Assembly (NCBI RefSeq): GCF_900176515.1
Contig: NZ_FWXV01000001.1
Location: forward strand, 806,001 to 870,000
DNA: 64,000 bases
Direction of reading: 5' to 3'
Source: Kibdelosporangium aridum
GTDB lineage: Bacteria; Actinomycetota; Actinomycetes; Mycobacteriales; Pseudonocardiaceae
Below are positions 53,077 through 59,796 of the stretch, piece by piece; position 1 is the stretch's first letter; each line of letters starts with the position of its first letter. Below the pieces are notes generated by a model that worked only from the letters and a program-made list of their open reading frames with translations, was not told the origin of the DNA and ran no database searches. Made by a program: the position numbers and the translations under genes.

Positions 53077-53268
53077 CTATCGGTTGACTGCCCGTGACGC
53101 AGCGTTCATAGGGGTGAACCGCTGACCTGTCGGGTGATCTCTGCGTGAGGAGTCCCGCAGGCTCGCGATAACTGTGCCCCACATGACAATCGCGCCACCG
53201 AAACCTGTCACCGCCGGCCATGCCCACGCCAGTCCGGACAGCCCGAGAACCCACCAGCGTGTGAACCG
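53077..53268 (-). other. in-frame open segment after the dehydratase stop, membrane-like
   Basis: Directly after the TGA of the dehydratase gene, the same frame stays open for 63 codons to a TAG at 53077. It encodes a Trp-rich, hydrophobic stretch (RWWVLGLSGLAWAWPAVTGF, then GAIVMWGTVIAS) and a basic tail. There is no ATG in a good position; GTG or CTG codons are the only internal starts. It could be a small membrane protein with an unusual start, a remnant, or readthrough. The rest of the 53047-53268 gap shows nothing else. Confidence 0.35.
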
Positions 53269-54195
53269 TCAGGCGAGGACGTTCGCCAAGATCGGCAGTG
53301 CGATGTTGCGTCCGGAGATCACGGCGACCGGCTGACCTGCCACATCGACCTTTCCCGCCAGCAAGGCGGCGAGCGGCGCGGCGCCAGCGCCCTCCGCGAT
53401 CACGCCGTGGTTGCCCGCGAGATAGCGGATGGCCTGCCGCAGTTCCGCTTCGGTCACCCTGACCAGCGAGTGAACGTGATCCCGGATCAGACCCACGGTC
53501 ACCGAACCGGGCTCGAGGTTGCCGGTGATGCCGTCGGCGATGGTCTCGCCGACGGTTATCTCCACGTCGTGGCCTGCCTTGATGGTTTCCGACATCGCGA
53601 CCGACTCGGCCGACTCGACTCCGACGATCCGCACGTCAGACCGCTGCGACGCCCACAACCCCAGACCGGAAGCCAACCCGCCGCCTCCGACAGCGCACAC
53701 GACCGTCATCGGTCCGTCGACCTGAGCGTCGAGTTCGTAGCCGATGGTGCCCTGGCCGGCGATCACGGCTGGGTCGTTGTACGGCGAGACGTAAACCCCG
53801 TGCGTCAGGCTCAGGGCGTGCTGTTCGGCCTCGTCGTAGGTCGTGCCGACCTGGATCAGCTCGACGCTGCCGAACGCCTGCAACTTCGACACCTTGGCGG
53901 GCGAAGCGTTGCCAGGAACCACAACCGTGGCTCGCGCGCCCAGCAACGCCGTGGCCGTTGCGACTCCCAACCCGTGATTCCCCGCGGACGCGGTCACTAC
54001 CTCGACGTCGGGGGCGAGGTCCCGCATGGCGGCGATGGCGCCGCGGACCTTGAAGGAACCGCTCGGCTGCGTGGTCTCCAGCTTCAGCCAGATGTTCCCG
54101 GTGGTGTCCACCGGTGTCGGCCGCAGTACCGCCGACACCTGCTTCCACGCCTTGCCCAGATCGTCGACGTCAGGGACACGGACCGTGCGGATCAT
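53269..54195 (-). CDS. PLP-dependent threonine/serine dehydratase family protein
   Basis: The 308-residue protein has the fold-type II PLP core: Schiff-base Lys in TTQPSGSFKVRGA, SAGNHGLGVATATALLG, and AVGGGGLASGLGLWAS. It lacks the C-terminal ACT part of the ilvA at 20658, so it resembles catabolic or hydroxyamino-acid dehydratases rather than the biosynthetic enzyme. Substrate not determined. It is 37 bp downstream of the NmrA gene on the same strand. Confidence 0.88.
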   Translation of the reverse strand: MIRTVRVPDVDDLGKAWKQVSAVLRPTPVDTTGNIWLKLETTQPSGSFKVRGAIAAMRDLAPDVEVVTASAGNHGLGVATATALLGARATVVVPGNASPAKVSKLQAFGSVELIQVGTTYDEAEQHALSLTHGVYVSPYNDPAVIAGQGTIGYELDAQVDGPMTVVCAVGGGGLASGLGLWASQRSDVRIVGVESAESVAMSETIKAGHDVEITVGETIADGITGNLEPGSVTVGLIRDHVHSLVRVTEAELRQAIRYLAGNHGVIAEGAGAAPLAALLAGKVDVAGQPVAVISGRNIALPILANVLA

Positions 54196-54232
54196 GCGTC
54201 CAGCCTAGTCACACCCAGAATGTGCACACAGA

Positions 54233-55057
54233 TCAACGAAACGCGGCCCGGTGGTCGTTGGCCCAGGTGGTGAAGTCGATCGGGGCGCGGCCGAGGATCT
54301 GCGCCACGTGCTCGGTCAGCACCGCGTACTTCCCTTCGGCCAGCCGGGTCATCCCGGCGACGGCCTCATCGGCGCTGTCCGGGTGCATTCCGTGGTTGAG
54401 CATCGCCTCGCGGGCGGCGTCGATGGACCCCTCTTCGGTCGCGATCCGGGTACCCAGCACCAGTTCGAGCACGGCGACCTGTTGGGTGAACGTCATCAGC
54501 TCCGGCCCGGTCAACACGTACTCGCGTCCACTGTGTTCATCGGTGGTGAGTGCTCGCACGGCGACCGCGGCGATGTCTCTGGGGTCGATGACGCCGACGG
54601 CTCCGCCCTTGGTCCAGTTCTGCAGCGGGATCCCGGCTTTGATCATCGGGGCGTATCGCATCATGTTCGACGCGAACGTGCCAGGCCGCAGGATCGTCCA
54701 GCCGAGACCACTGTCCCGGGTGGGCTGTTCGCTGCGCAGATGCCACGACCCAGGCTCGTCGCCGCTGATCGCGCTCAGCTTGACGATCCGTTGCACGCCC
54801 GCGGTCTTGGCGGCTTCGACCAGCGCGACGTCGTGGTCGACGATCGGCTTGGCCGGTGCGGTCACCAAGTAGACTGCCGTCACCCCGTCAACCGCTCTGC
54901 CCAGTGATTCCGGATCGTCGAAGTCGGCTTTGACCACCTCGACGCCGTGGATCGCGGTATCCCTGCGGCTCATCGCACGGACCTTCTCGCCCATGTCCAA
55001 GAGTTGCTTGACGACTTCACTTCCGGTGGTGCCCGTGGCACCCGTGACCAGGATCAT
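54233..55057 (-). CDS. NmrA-like NAD(P)-binding protein
   Basis: The 274-residue protein starts with an NmrA/atypical-SDR Rossmann motif (ILVTGATGTTGSEVVKQLLDMGEKVRAMSRR), then GVTAVYLVTAPAKP and WTILRPGTFASNMMRYAP. These proteins are quinone or azo reductase-like enzymes or redox sensors binding NADPH. It is divergent from the AraC gene with only about 23 bp between starts, so that regulator probably controls it. Confidence 0.9.
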   Translation of the reverse strand: MILVTGATGTTGSEVVKQLLDMGEKVRAMSRRDTAIHGVEVVKADFDDPESLGRAVDGVTAVYLVTAPAKPIVDHDVALVEAAKTAGVQRIVKLSAISGDEPGSWHLRSEQPTRDSGLGWTILRPGTFASNMMRYAPMIKAGIPLQNWTKGGAVGVIDPRDIAAVAVRALTTDEHSGREYVLTGPELMTFTQQVAVLELVLGTRIATEEGSIDAAREAMLNHGMHPDSADEAVAGMTRLAEGKYAVLTEHVAQILGRAPIDFTTWANDHRAAFR

Positions 55058-55080
55058 GACCGCAACGTTCGCAGTCGCGC

Positions 55081-55884
55081 GTGTACGTCGCTATGAAGTT
55101 CCGGCACAGTTGTGGAGTGCTGAAGGAACGTGCGCTCGAGGTGGCACCCGACCTCCGCGGCTGGATCTCCGACATCATCATGTCCGAGGCCACGGCCGAC
55201 GCGGTTGTCGTGCACAAGCCTGACCATTCCACGACGTTGACCGTGCGTTTCGCGCCAGGGGAGAAGCCGCAGCTGATGGTGAGGGGGCCGCGGACGCGGG
55301 CGCTCTACTACCGGGGCGCTCCAGGGCCGTCGTGTCTGCAGGTCCGCCTGCGGCCTGGTACAGGGAAGGCGCTGTTCGGACGTTCCATGCGTGACCTCGT
55401 TGACGAGGTCGTCCCGTTGAGCGACGTGTGGCACTCAGCCGGGCAGATGGCCGATCTCGTCGACGACCCAGGCACGTTCGTCGAAGCCCTGGTCGCAGGC
55501 TTGCCGGACCGGGACGCCGATGGTGACCTGGTCATGCGGGCGATGGACATGCTGTCCACAAGTGACATCAAGACGAGCGCGAAACGCCTGCACGTCAGCG
55601 AACGGCACCTGCGCAACGTCTTCGTCGACGGTGTTGGCATGCCGCCCAAGCGGTTCGCACGGATCGCCAGGGTCCGGGCTGTCATCGAGCACGGCGCGAC
55701 CAGGCCTTTGTCCGAACTCGCACAGGAAGCCGGCTTCTACGACCACTCACACATGACAGCCGAGTTCCGCGCGATCATGGGTGTTGCGCCGACGGTGTTC
55801 TTCGGCGGGCGTGCCTCGCCGAACGTCCGCTGTGTGGGGCCGTTTAAATCCGTTGAGCTCACGGCCGGCGAGGCCGTAACCTGA
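55081..55884 (+). CDS. AraC-family regulator
   Basis: The 267-residue protein has a C-terminal AraC double HTH (ETL-type arrangement MDMLSTSDIKTSAKRLHVSERHLRNVFVDGVGMPPKRFARIARVRAVIEHG, then LSELAQEAGFYDHSHMTAEFRAIMG) after an N-terminal sensing domain of the DUF6597 type. GTG 55081 or ATG 55093 could be the start. It faces the NmrA gene and probably regulates it. The coding end contains ACGGCC-GGCGA-GGCCGT, a small hairpin. The structured RNA elements start 6 bp after its stop. Confidence 0.85.
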   Translation: MYVAMKFRHSCGVLKERALEVAPDLRGWISDIIMSEATADAVVVHKPDHSTTLTVRFAPGEKPQLMVRGPRTRALYYRGAPGPSCLQVRLRPGTGKALFGRSMRDLVDEVVPLSDVWHSAGQMADLVDDPGTFVEALVAGLPDRDADGDLVMRAMDMLSTSDIKTSAKRLHVSERHLRNVFVDGVGMPPKRFARIARVRAVIEHGATRPLSELAQEAGFYDHSHMTAEFRAIMGVAPTVFFGGRASPNVRCVGPFKSVELTAGEAVT

Positions 55885-55889
55885 TCCCT

Positions 55890-55968
55890 GCGAGGCAATG
55901 ACCGGACTTCCTGCTACGGGACCAAGAGTGCCGCGAGGCGCTTGGAGCTAGTCCGGTCGCTCTCCTCG
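55890..55968 (+). ncRNA. structured RNA element, copy A
   Basis: P1 is GCGAGG with CCTCG(T) closing the element. P2 is a perfect 9-bp stem, GACCGGACT (55900-55908) with AGTCCGGTC (55950-55956 and on to 55958). Inside is CCAAG/CTTGG enclosing GCC-GCGA-GGC with a GNRA tetraloop. The conserved unpaired segment TCCTNCT follows P2-left. Copies B (55973) and C (59690) have the same plan with different P2 sequences. Confidence 0.65.
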
Positions 55969-55972
55969 TACC

Positions 55973-56044
55973 GCGAGGCCATGAGGGAACTTCCTACTCA
56001 CTCGACTCTAAATCGAATCCACGTAGTTCCTTCGCTTTCCTCGC
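55973..56044 (+). ncRNA. structured RNA element, copy B
   Basis: P1 GCGAGG/CCTCGC is perfect. P2 is GAGGGAACT (55983-55991) with AGTTCCTTC (56025-56033), 9 bp including one G-U. TCCTACTCAC follows P2-left and GCTTT precedes P1-right, as in the other copies. The apical part holds TCGA-CTCTAAA-TCGA. A strong terminator hairpin starts 11 nt later. Copies A and B lie 4 bp apart and may be one RNA of about 200 nt. Confidence 0.65.
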
Positions 56045-56055
56045 CTCAAGACTTC

Positions 56056-56088
56056 GGGCTCGCCACGCAGGGGGAGGGTGGCGAGCCC
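56056..56088 (+). terminator. terminator after elements A and B
   Basis: GGGCTCGCCAC and GTGGCGAGCCC form a perfect 11-bp stem with an 11-nt purine-rich loop, followed by TT. It would end an RNA carrying elements A and B before the nuclease-fold gene at 56139. Confidence 0.75.
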
Positions 56089-56138
56089 TTGCGCGTCCGC
56101 ACGCGGGTCTGTTTGTCTCACCTCACTGGGAGGTGACC

Positions 56139-56876
56139 ATGAAGGTCCGGGTTGTTCTGGCAGTCGCACTCGCTCTGGTGGGAATGGCACCTGCGGCGGC
56201 AGCGGCGACACAGGTCAAAGTTCTTCAGCTCAACATCTGCAACAGCGGTGTGGCCGGGTGCTACACGGGCAGAGCGGTGTCCAAAGCGGTCTCTGTGATC
56301 ACGTCGACCAAGCCGCAAGTCTTGTCGGTCAACGAATCCTGTTCCGGTGACGTCGAACCACTCCGGCAGGCGATGGGCGCGGCGCGGGTCGCATTCGTTG
56401 CCGCACAAAGACCCGACGGATCGCCGGTGTTGTGCACGAACGGGCAGCACTACGGAAACATTGTCATGGTCACCGAATCGCTGGCCGGTTCAACCACGGC
56501 GACAGGCAAGTACAGCGCGCAGGACACCAGCACCGAGCAGCGCGTATGGGCTTGCCTACCCGGTGGGCGGATCAGCGCATGCACGACGCATCTGTCCGCG
56601 CGTAGCGGGTCGACGGCGTTGGCGCAGTGCAAGGAACTGATGGTCAAGGCGGTCGGCTACACCCGGCCGACTGTGGTCGCCGGGGACATGAACCTGCGTT
56701 ATCAAGGCTCGCCGAACGTACAGGACTGCAATCCCAGCGGCTTCTACCGCAAGGGTGACGGCAGCGTGCAACATATCTTCGCCAGTGCCGATCTCGCATT
56801 CGTCAGCGGTACGAAGATAGACATGTCCGGAACGACAGATCACCCCGGCTGGCTCGTCACGGTAAATATGGGTTGA
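56139..56876 (+). CDS. secreted endonuclease/exonuclease/phosphatase-fold protein
   Basis: The 245-residue protein has a Sec signal (KVRVVLAVALALVGMAPAAAAA). It then follows the EEP pattern: VKVLQLNICNSG, a Glu in LSVNESCSGD, CTTHLSARSG, VVAGDMNLRY (the G-D-M-N metal/catalytic site) and a C-terminal TDHPGWLVTVNMG giving the catalytic His. It should cut phosphodiesters (nucleic acid or phospholipid head groups) outside the cell. GGGAGGTGACC before ATG 56139 sets the start. Its relation to the RNA genes around it is unclear. Confidence 0.85.
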   Translation: MKVRVVLAVALALVGMAPAAAAATQVKVLQLNICNSGVAGCYTGRAVSKAVSVITSTKPQVLSVNESCSGDVEPLRQAMGAARVAFVAAQRPDGSPVLCTNGQHYGNIVMVTESLAGSTTATGKYSAQDTSTEQRVWACLPGGRISACTTHLSARSGSTALAQCKELMVKAVGYTRPTVVAGDMNLRYQGSPNVQDCNPSGFYRKGDGSVQHIFASADLAFVSGTKIDMSGTTDHPGWLVTVNMG

Positions 56877-56883
56877 CCGGAGT

Positions 56884-56912
56884 TTGCGAGCCCGGCATGA
56901 TTCAGCTACACA
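56884..56912 (+). promoter_or_regulatory. possible promoter of the tRNA-TerD operon
   Basis: TTGCGA and TACACA are 17 nt apart, a fair match to vegetative actinobacterial promoters. A transcript would start near 56918, just ahead of the leader ORF ribosome site. The -10 lacks the final T, so this is tentative. Confidence 0.4.
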
Positions 56913-56931
56913 CCGAGCAAGGAGAGCAGCG

Positions 56932-57033
56932 ATGGCGAACATGCGACAGCGGGGATACTCCGCCCAGCTGCCTTCGCCCTGCTTGCGAGGTCTGCGGCGG
57001 AAAAGTCGTGCCCGGCTCTCCGTAGTGACATGA
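56932..57033 (+). CDS. 33-codon leader peptide (attenuator uORF)
   Basis: ATG 56932 has AAGGAG about 7 nt upstream. The peptide is short and basic (MANMRQRGYSAQLPSPCLRG, then RRKSRARLSVVT) and resembles no functional protein. Its codons include CAG (6 and 12), GGA (8), TTG (18) and AGT (25). These are the codons read by tRNA-Gln-CTG, -Gly-TCC, -Leu-CAA and -Ser-GCT encoded just downstream; codons 8, 12, 18 and 25 follow the tRNA gene order. Its 3' third overlaps the antiterminator stem, so ribosome position would decide the downstream RNA fold. Known parallels are amino-acid and whiB7 leaders; this pairing with tRNA genes is my inference. Confidence 0.6.
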   Translation: MANMRQRGYSAQLPSPCLRGLRRKSRARLSVVT

Positions 57034-57058
57034 CCTAACTTGTCACGTCGCGAGAGCC
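57014..57058 (+). promoter_or_regulatory. antiterminator hairpin of the attenuator
   Basis: GGCTCTC (57014-57020) pairs with GAGAGCC (57052-57058). Within it GTGACA (57025-57030) pairs with TGTCAC (57041-57046), giving a long hairpin. Its last four bases, AGCC, are also the first bases of the terminator stem at 57055, so the two folds exclude each other at the stem base. A ribosome at the leader stop (57031) would cover this stem and favour the terminator; one stalled at codons 8-18 would leave it free. Confidence 0.6.
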
Positions 57059-57090
57059 GCCCATCGGAGCACCGATCAGGGCGGCTTTTG
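57055..57090 (+). terminator. intrinsic terminator before the tRNA cluster
   Basis: AGCCGCCC-ATCGG pairs with CCGAT-(CA)-GGGCGGCT, a 13-bp stem with an AGCA loop and a 2-nt bulge, followed by TTTTG. It is one of the few U-tract terminators in the window and lies 24 bp before the first tRNA. It could also serve the nuclease gene upstream, but the leader ORF between argues for attenuation. Confidence 0.8.
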
Positions 57091-57113
57091 CTATGCGGGG
57101 ACGAATAAAACAT

Positions 57114-57186
57114 GCGGTCGTGGCGTAATCGGCTAACGCGCCAGGCTTCCACCCTGGAGAAGCGGGTTCAATTCCCGCCGGCCGTT
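57114..57186 (+). tRNA. tRNA-Gly (anticodon TCC)
   Basis: Acceptor GCGGTCG/CGGCCGT (two G-U pairs), D-arm GCGT/ACGC, anticodon stem CCAGG/CCTGG with loop CTTCCAC, T-arm GCGGG-TTCAATT-CCCGC and discriminator T, the normal glycine identity base. It reads GGA/GGG. No CCA is encoded. The D-arm and the C38 in the loop differ from usual actinobacterial tRNA-Gly and look phage-like. Confidence 0.9.
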
Positions 57187-57198
57187 CTCTTTTCTTTT

Positions 57199-57271
57199 TG
57201 CCCGTTGGTCCAGCTGGCATGGATGCCGGACTCTGACTCCGGAGACCGAGGTTCGATCCCTTGACGGGCAG
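57199..57271 (+). tRNA. tRNA-Gln (anticodon CTG)
   Basis: Acceptor TGCCCGT/ACGGGCA is perfect; anticodon stem CCGGA/TCCGG with loop CTCTGAC; T-arm CGAGG-TTCGATC-CCTTG; discriminator G. It reads CAG. The D-stem has a G-U. It begins 12 nt after the tRNA-Gly, so both come from one transcript. Loop bases C32 and C38 are unusual for this tRNA. Confidence 0.88.
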
Positions 57272-57288
57272 CGTTGTACGCACAAAAG

Positions 57289-57372
57289 GCCCCTGTGGCG
57301 GAAATGGCAGACGCACGCGACTCAAACTCGCGGGCCCGCTAGGGCGTGCAGGTTCAAGTCCTGCCAGGGGTA
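57289..57372 (+). tRNA. tRNA-Leu (anticodon CAA)
   Basis: Acceptor GCCCCTG/CAGGGGT, anticodon stem CGCGA/TCGCG with loop CTCAAAC, a class II variable arm with CCC/GGG, T-arm GCAGG-TTCAAGT-CCTGC and discriminator A as required for leucine. It reads TTG. It begins 17 nt after the tRNA-Gln. Confidence 0.9.
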
Positions 57373-57383
57373 CGTTCCACAGT

Positions 57384-57472
57384 GGAGGGCTGGCCGAGTC
57401 TGGTAAGGCACCGGCCTGCTAAGCCGTGGTCCGGGGTAACACCCGGCGCGCGTTCGAATCGCGCGCCCTCCG
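57384..57472 (+). tRNA. tRNA-Ser (anticodon GCT)
   Basis: Acceptor GGAGGGC/GCCCTCC is perfect; anticodon loop CTGCTAA gives GCT, reading AGC/AGT; the first anticodon-stem pair is a C-T mismatch. A long variable arm CCGGG/CCCGG and T-arm GCGCG-TTCGAAT-CGCGC are present, with discriminator G as in serine tRNAs. It lies 30 bp before the TerD-domain gene. Confidence 0.9.
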
Positions 57473-57502
57473 CAGAAGTTCACCATCGTCAGAGGAATCA
57501 CC

Positions 57503-59674
57503 ATGACCGACGTGAAGGTCCTCATCCGCAAGACTTTGCGGGTGCCGCGAAGTGCGGGCCAGCCGGGCGACGGCGCACGGGTGGCGCGGCAGATGGATGC
57601 CGCGCTGACGGGCGTCGGTTTCAAGGCGAGCGGTGAGCTGCTCGGCCACGTCTCCGAGCTGGAGCCCGGCGCGGCGATGGACCTCGCGGTCGAGGTGATC
57701 GGTGCGGTACGCGAACTGCTCGGCGACCACGTTCCGCACAACTCGTACTTCATCAAGTTCCCGGACGGTGTCCCGGACACGGTCGAGTTCTGGGTGAAGT
57801 GCCTGCGTGAGGCGTTCACGCCGACGCGCCGCAAGTGGTTCCCTGGCGACCGCGACCTGCTCGAAGTGCTGACCGAGGGCTGGGTCGACCTGCTGAAGCT
57901 GCCGCGCTACGGCCGCTACCAGCACACGTACGAGGAACTGCTGGCCGCGCACGACGAGCTGATCCCGTCGGTGAAGGACCGCGTGACTGTCCTGCACCTG
58001 GGCGGCACGCTCCCGGACGAGGTCAACCGGCTCTACCTGGACCTCGCGAGCAGTGTGACGCCGCTCGGCGAGGCGGATCTCGTGCTGCTCAAGGACTTGG
58101 CAGCGGAGTCCGCTGTACTGCCGGACGCCGTTGCGGTCAGGGAGAACCGCGCTGTCATCAACGCTGTCCGGTTGGAAGCCGGCCTGCCGTTGGTGTTCGT
58201 GGACACGGTCACCGACGTACTGCGTGTGGCCTGCCAGGCGAGCGGCGGCGATGTGACACTGCAGGAGCGCACCAAGTTCCGCAGCTTCAAGCGGCGTGAG
58301 CGTCGTGTGTTGCTCGCGGCGTTGGACGCGGTCATCGCTGGCAACAGTGGCAAGCTCGGTGATGTGGCGCAGTACATCGGGCCGTGGAAGCGGCTGGGTG
58401 AGTTCCTGCACCCGCACGAGTACCCGCAGTTCCCGCAGGCGCAGGACATGTTCGCGGTTGCCCGTGGCGAGCGGAAGGTCCGGACGCTGGCGGGTCGTGC
58501 GGAGCTGGCGTTCATGACGGAAGGGGTCACGAAGGCGGTGTCGGTCCTGGCCAACGCGCCGGGTCTGCTGGTCCGGTCGCTGGATCGGTTGCTGCGTGCG
58601 GCCGAGCCGGACGACGTCGAAGTTGTGGCTGACGCGGCTACGAAGGCGTTCGAGTCGACGTCAGGGCGGGTGCTGTGCTCGTTGCGTGAGCACCTGGGCA
58701 ACCGTCGCACGCCAGATGCTGCACGCGTGTTCACGACTCGTGGACGTCGTGCGTGGGTGACTTCGGACAGCAGGAAGCCGTTGTCGCGCAAGGTGATCGA
58801 TCGTATGAACACGACGCTTGACATCGAGTTGCTCAACCGCATGCCTGTGTACGAGCGGCTCGTGGTCGATCCGGCCGTGCTCGACGTGGCGTTGCCGCTG
58901 ACGGGCAAGGCGACGGAAGACGGTTTCGCCGTGCTGCCGCGCGGTACCCGGACTCCGGTGGACGGCGATGTGTTGCGGTTCTTCGTGTACTGGCGTGAGA
59001 GTAAGCGTCGTACCGACTACGACTTGTCGGTCCTGTTGCTGGATAAGGACTTCCAGTACGCAGGGCATGTGTCGTGGACGAACTACAGTACCGACGGCGC
59101 GGTCTACTCCGGTGACATCACCGAGTCGAACCACGGCGCGACGGAGTTCATCGACATCACGCTGGACACGGTGACCGCCGCGTACATCGTGCCGCAGGTG
59201 AACATCTACGCAGGGGAGGGGTTCGACGAGGTCGCGGAGTCGATGTTCGGCTGGATGACCCGGGACCGCGGGCAGCAAGGCGCCCCGTTCGAAGCGCGGA
59301 CCGTGCGGACGCGTTCGGACATGCGTGGCTCCGGCCGAGTCGCGTTGCCGATCATGTTCGCCCGGGACGACAAGGGTGCGTGGACCGCGAACTGGACGCA
59401 CCTCTACCTGAGTGGGGGCGTGAACTTCAACGTGGTTGAGGGTAACCAGGTCAGCACCAGCATGATCGCGCGTGGCCTGGTCGAGCGCGACTACCTGACG
59501 ATGTCGTACCTGGTCGACATGCTGTCGGCCAAGGCAGGATCGGTGACCATGTGGGAGCCGGGTCTGCGGCTGACCGAGCCGGTCGTGTTCGTGGGACTCG
59601 ACCGGCCGGAAGGCCTGCCGGACGGCTCCGAGGTGTTCACCAGGGAACGGCTCAACCAGCTGATCCCAGCGTGA
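57503..59674 (+). CDS. large TerD-domain protein (SCO0854/MXAN_6230-like)
   Basis: The 723-residue protein has a helical N-terminal region of about 480 residues and a C-terminal TerD domain (about 484-680: DGDVLRFFVYWRESKRRTDYDLSVLLLDKDFQYAGHVSW, SGDITE, VNIYAGEGFDEV). TerD domains bind calcium and belong to the Ter stress and defence network. The N-terminal part (VDTVTDVLRVACQASGGDVTL, KRRERRVLLAALDAV, PWKRLGEFLHPHEYP) resembles the SCO0854/MXAN_6230 family but has no RING fingers. No signal, so cytoplasmic. AGAGGA lies 6-8 nt before the ATG. It follows four tRNA genes by 30 bp and is probably on their transcript. Confidence 0.8.
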   Translation: MTDVKVLIRKTLRVPRSAGQPGDGARVARQMDAALTGVGFKASGELLGHVSELEPGAAMDLAVEVIGAVRELLGDHVPHNSYFIKFPDGVPDTVEFWVKCLREAFTPTRRKWFPGDRDLLEVLTEGWVDLLKLPRYGRYQHTYEELLAAHDELIPSVKDRVTVLHLGGTLPDEVNRLYLDLASSVTPLGEADLVLLKDLAAESAVLPDAVAVRENRAVINAVRLEAGLPLVFVDTVTDVLRVACQASGGDVTLQERTKFRSFKRRERRVLLAALDAVIAGNSGKLGDVAQYIGPWKRLGEFLHPHEYPQFPQAQDMFAVARGERKVRTLAGRAELAFMTEGVTKAVSVLANAPGLLVRSLDRLLRAAEPDDVEVVADAATKAFESTSGRVLCSLREHLGNRRTPDAARVFTTRGRRAWVTSDSRKPLSRKVIDRMNTTLDIELLNRMPVYERLVVDPAVLDVALPLTGKATEDGFAVLPRGTRTPVDGDVLRFFVYWRESKRRTDYDLSVLLLDKDFQYAGHVSWTNYSTDGAVYSGDITESNHGATEFIDITLDTVTAAYIVPQVNIYAGEGFDEVAESMFGWMTRDRGQQGAPFEARTVRTRSDMRGSGRVALPIMFARDDKGAWTANWTHLYLSGGVNFNVVEGNQVSTSMIARGLVERDYLTMSYLVDMLSAKAGSVTMWEPGLRLTEPVVFVGLDRPEGLPDGSEVFTRERLNQLIPA

Positions 59675-59689
59675 GGCAGGCTCGCGGAA

Positions 59690-59750
59690 GCGAGGCCATG
59701 GAGGAGCTTCCTTCTCACATTCATGGATTTAGTTTCTCCACTTTCCTCGC
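59690..59750 (+). ncRNA. structured RNA element, copy C
   Basis: P1 GCGAGG/CCTCGC is perfect. P2 is GGAGGAGCT (59700-59708) with AGTTTCTCC (59731-59739), 9 bp with two G-U pairs. TCCTTCTCAC follows P2-left and ACTTT precedes P1-right. It lies 15 bp after the TerD stop and 10 nt before a strong terminator, so it is the 3' end of the TerD mRNA or a separate RNA. Compared with copies A and B, P2 positions 2, 3, 4 and 6 change while pairing is kept. Confidence 0.65.
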
Positions 59751-59760
59751 GTCGACATGA

Positions 59761-59796
59761 GACGGGGCCCGCGGGCCCCGCGGGCCCCGTCTTCTT
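59761..59796. terminator. strong terminator after the TerD gene
   Basis: GACGGGGCCCGCG and CGCGGGCCCCGTC form a perfect 13-bp stem with loop GGCCC, followed by TTCTT. It ends the TerD transcript and reaches the stop codon of the convergent ABC permease gene. Confidence 0.85.

Noticed and set aside
55973..56044. Element B as a suppressor tRNA with anticodon CTA
   Set aside because: TCGA-CTCTAAA-TCGA looks like an anticodon arm, but there is no T-arm, the acceptor is short and the same plan occurs in copies A and C without an anticodon loop.
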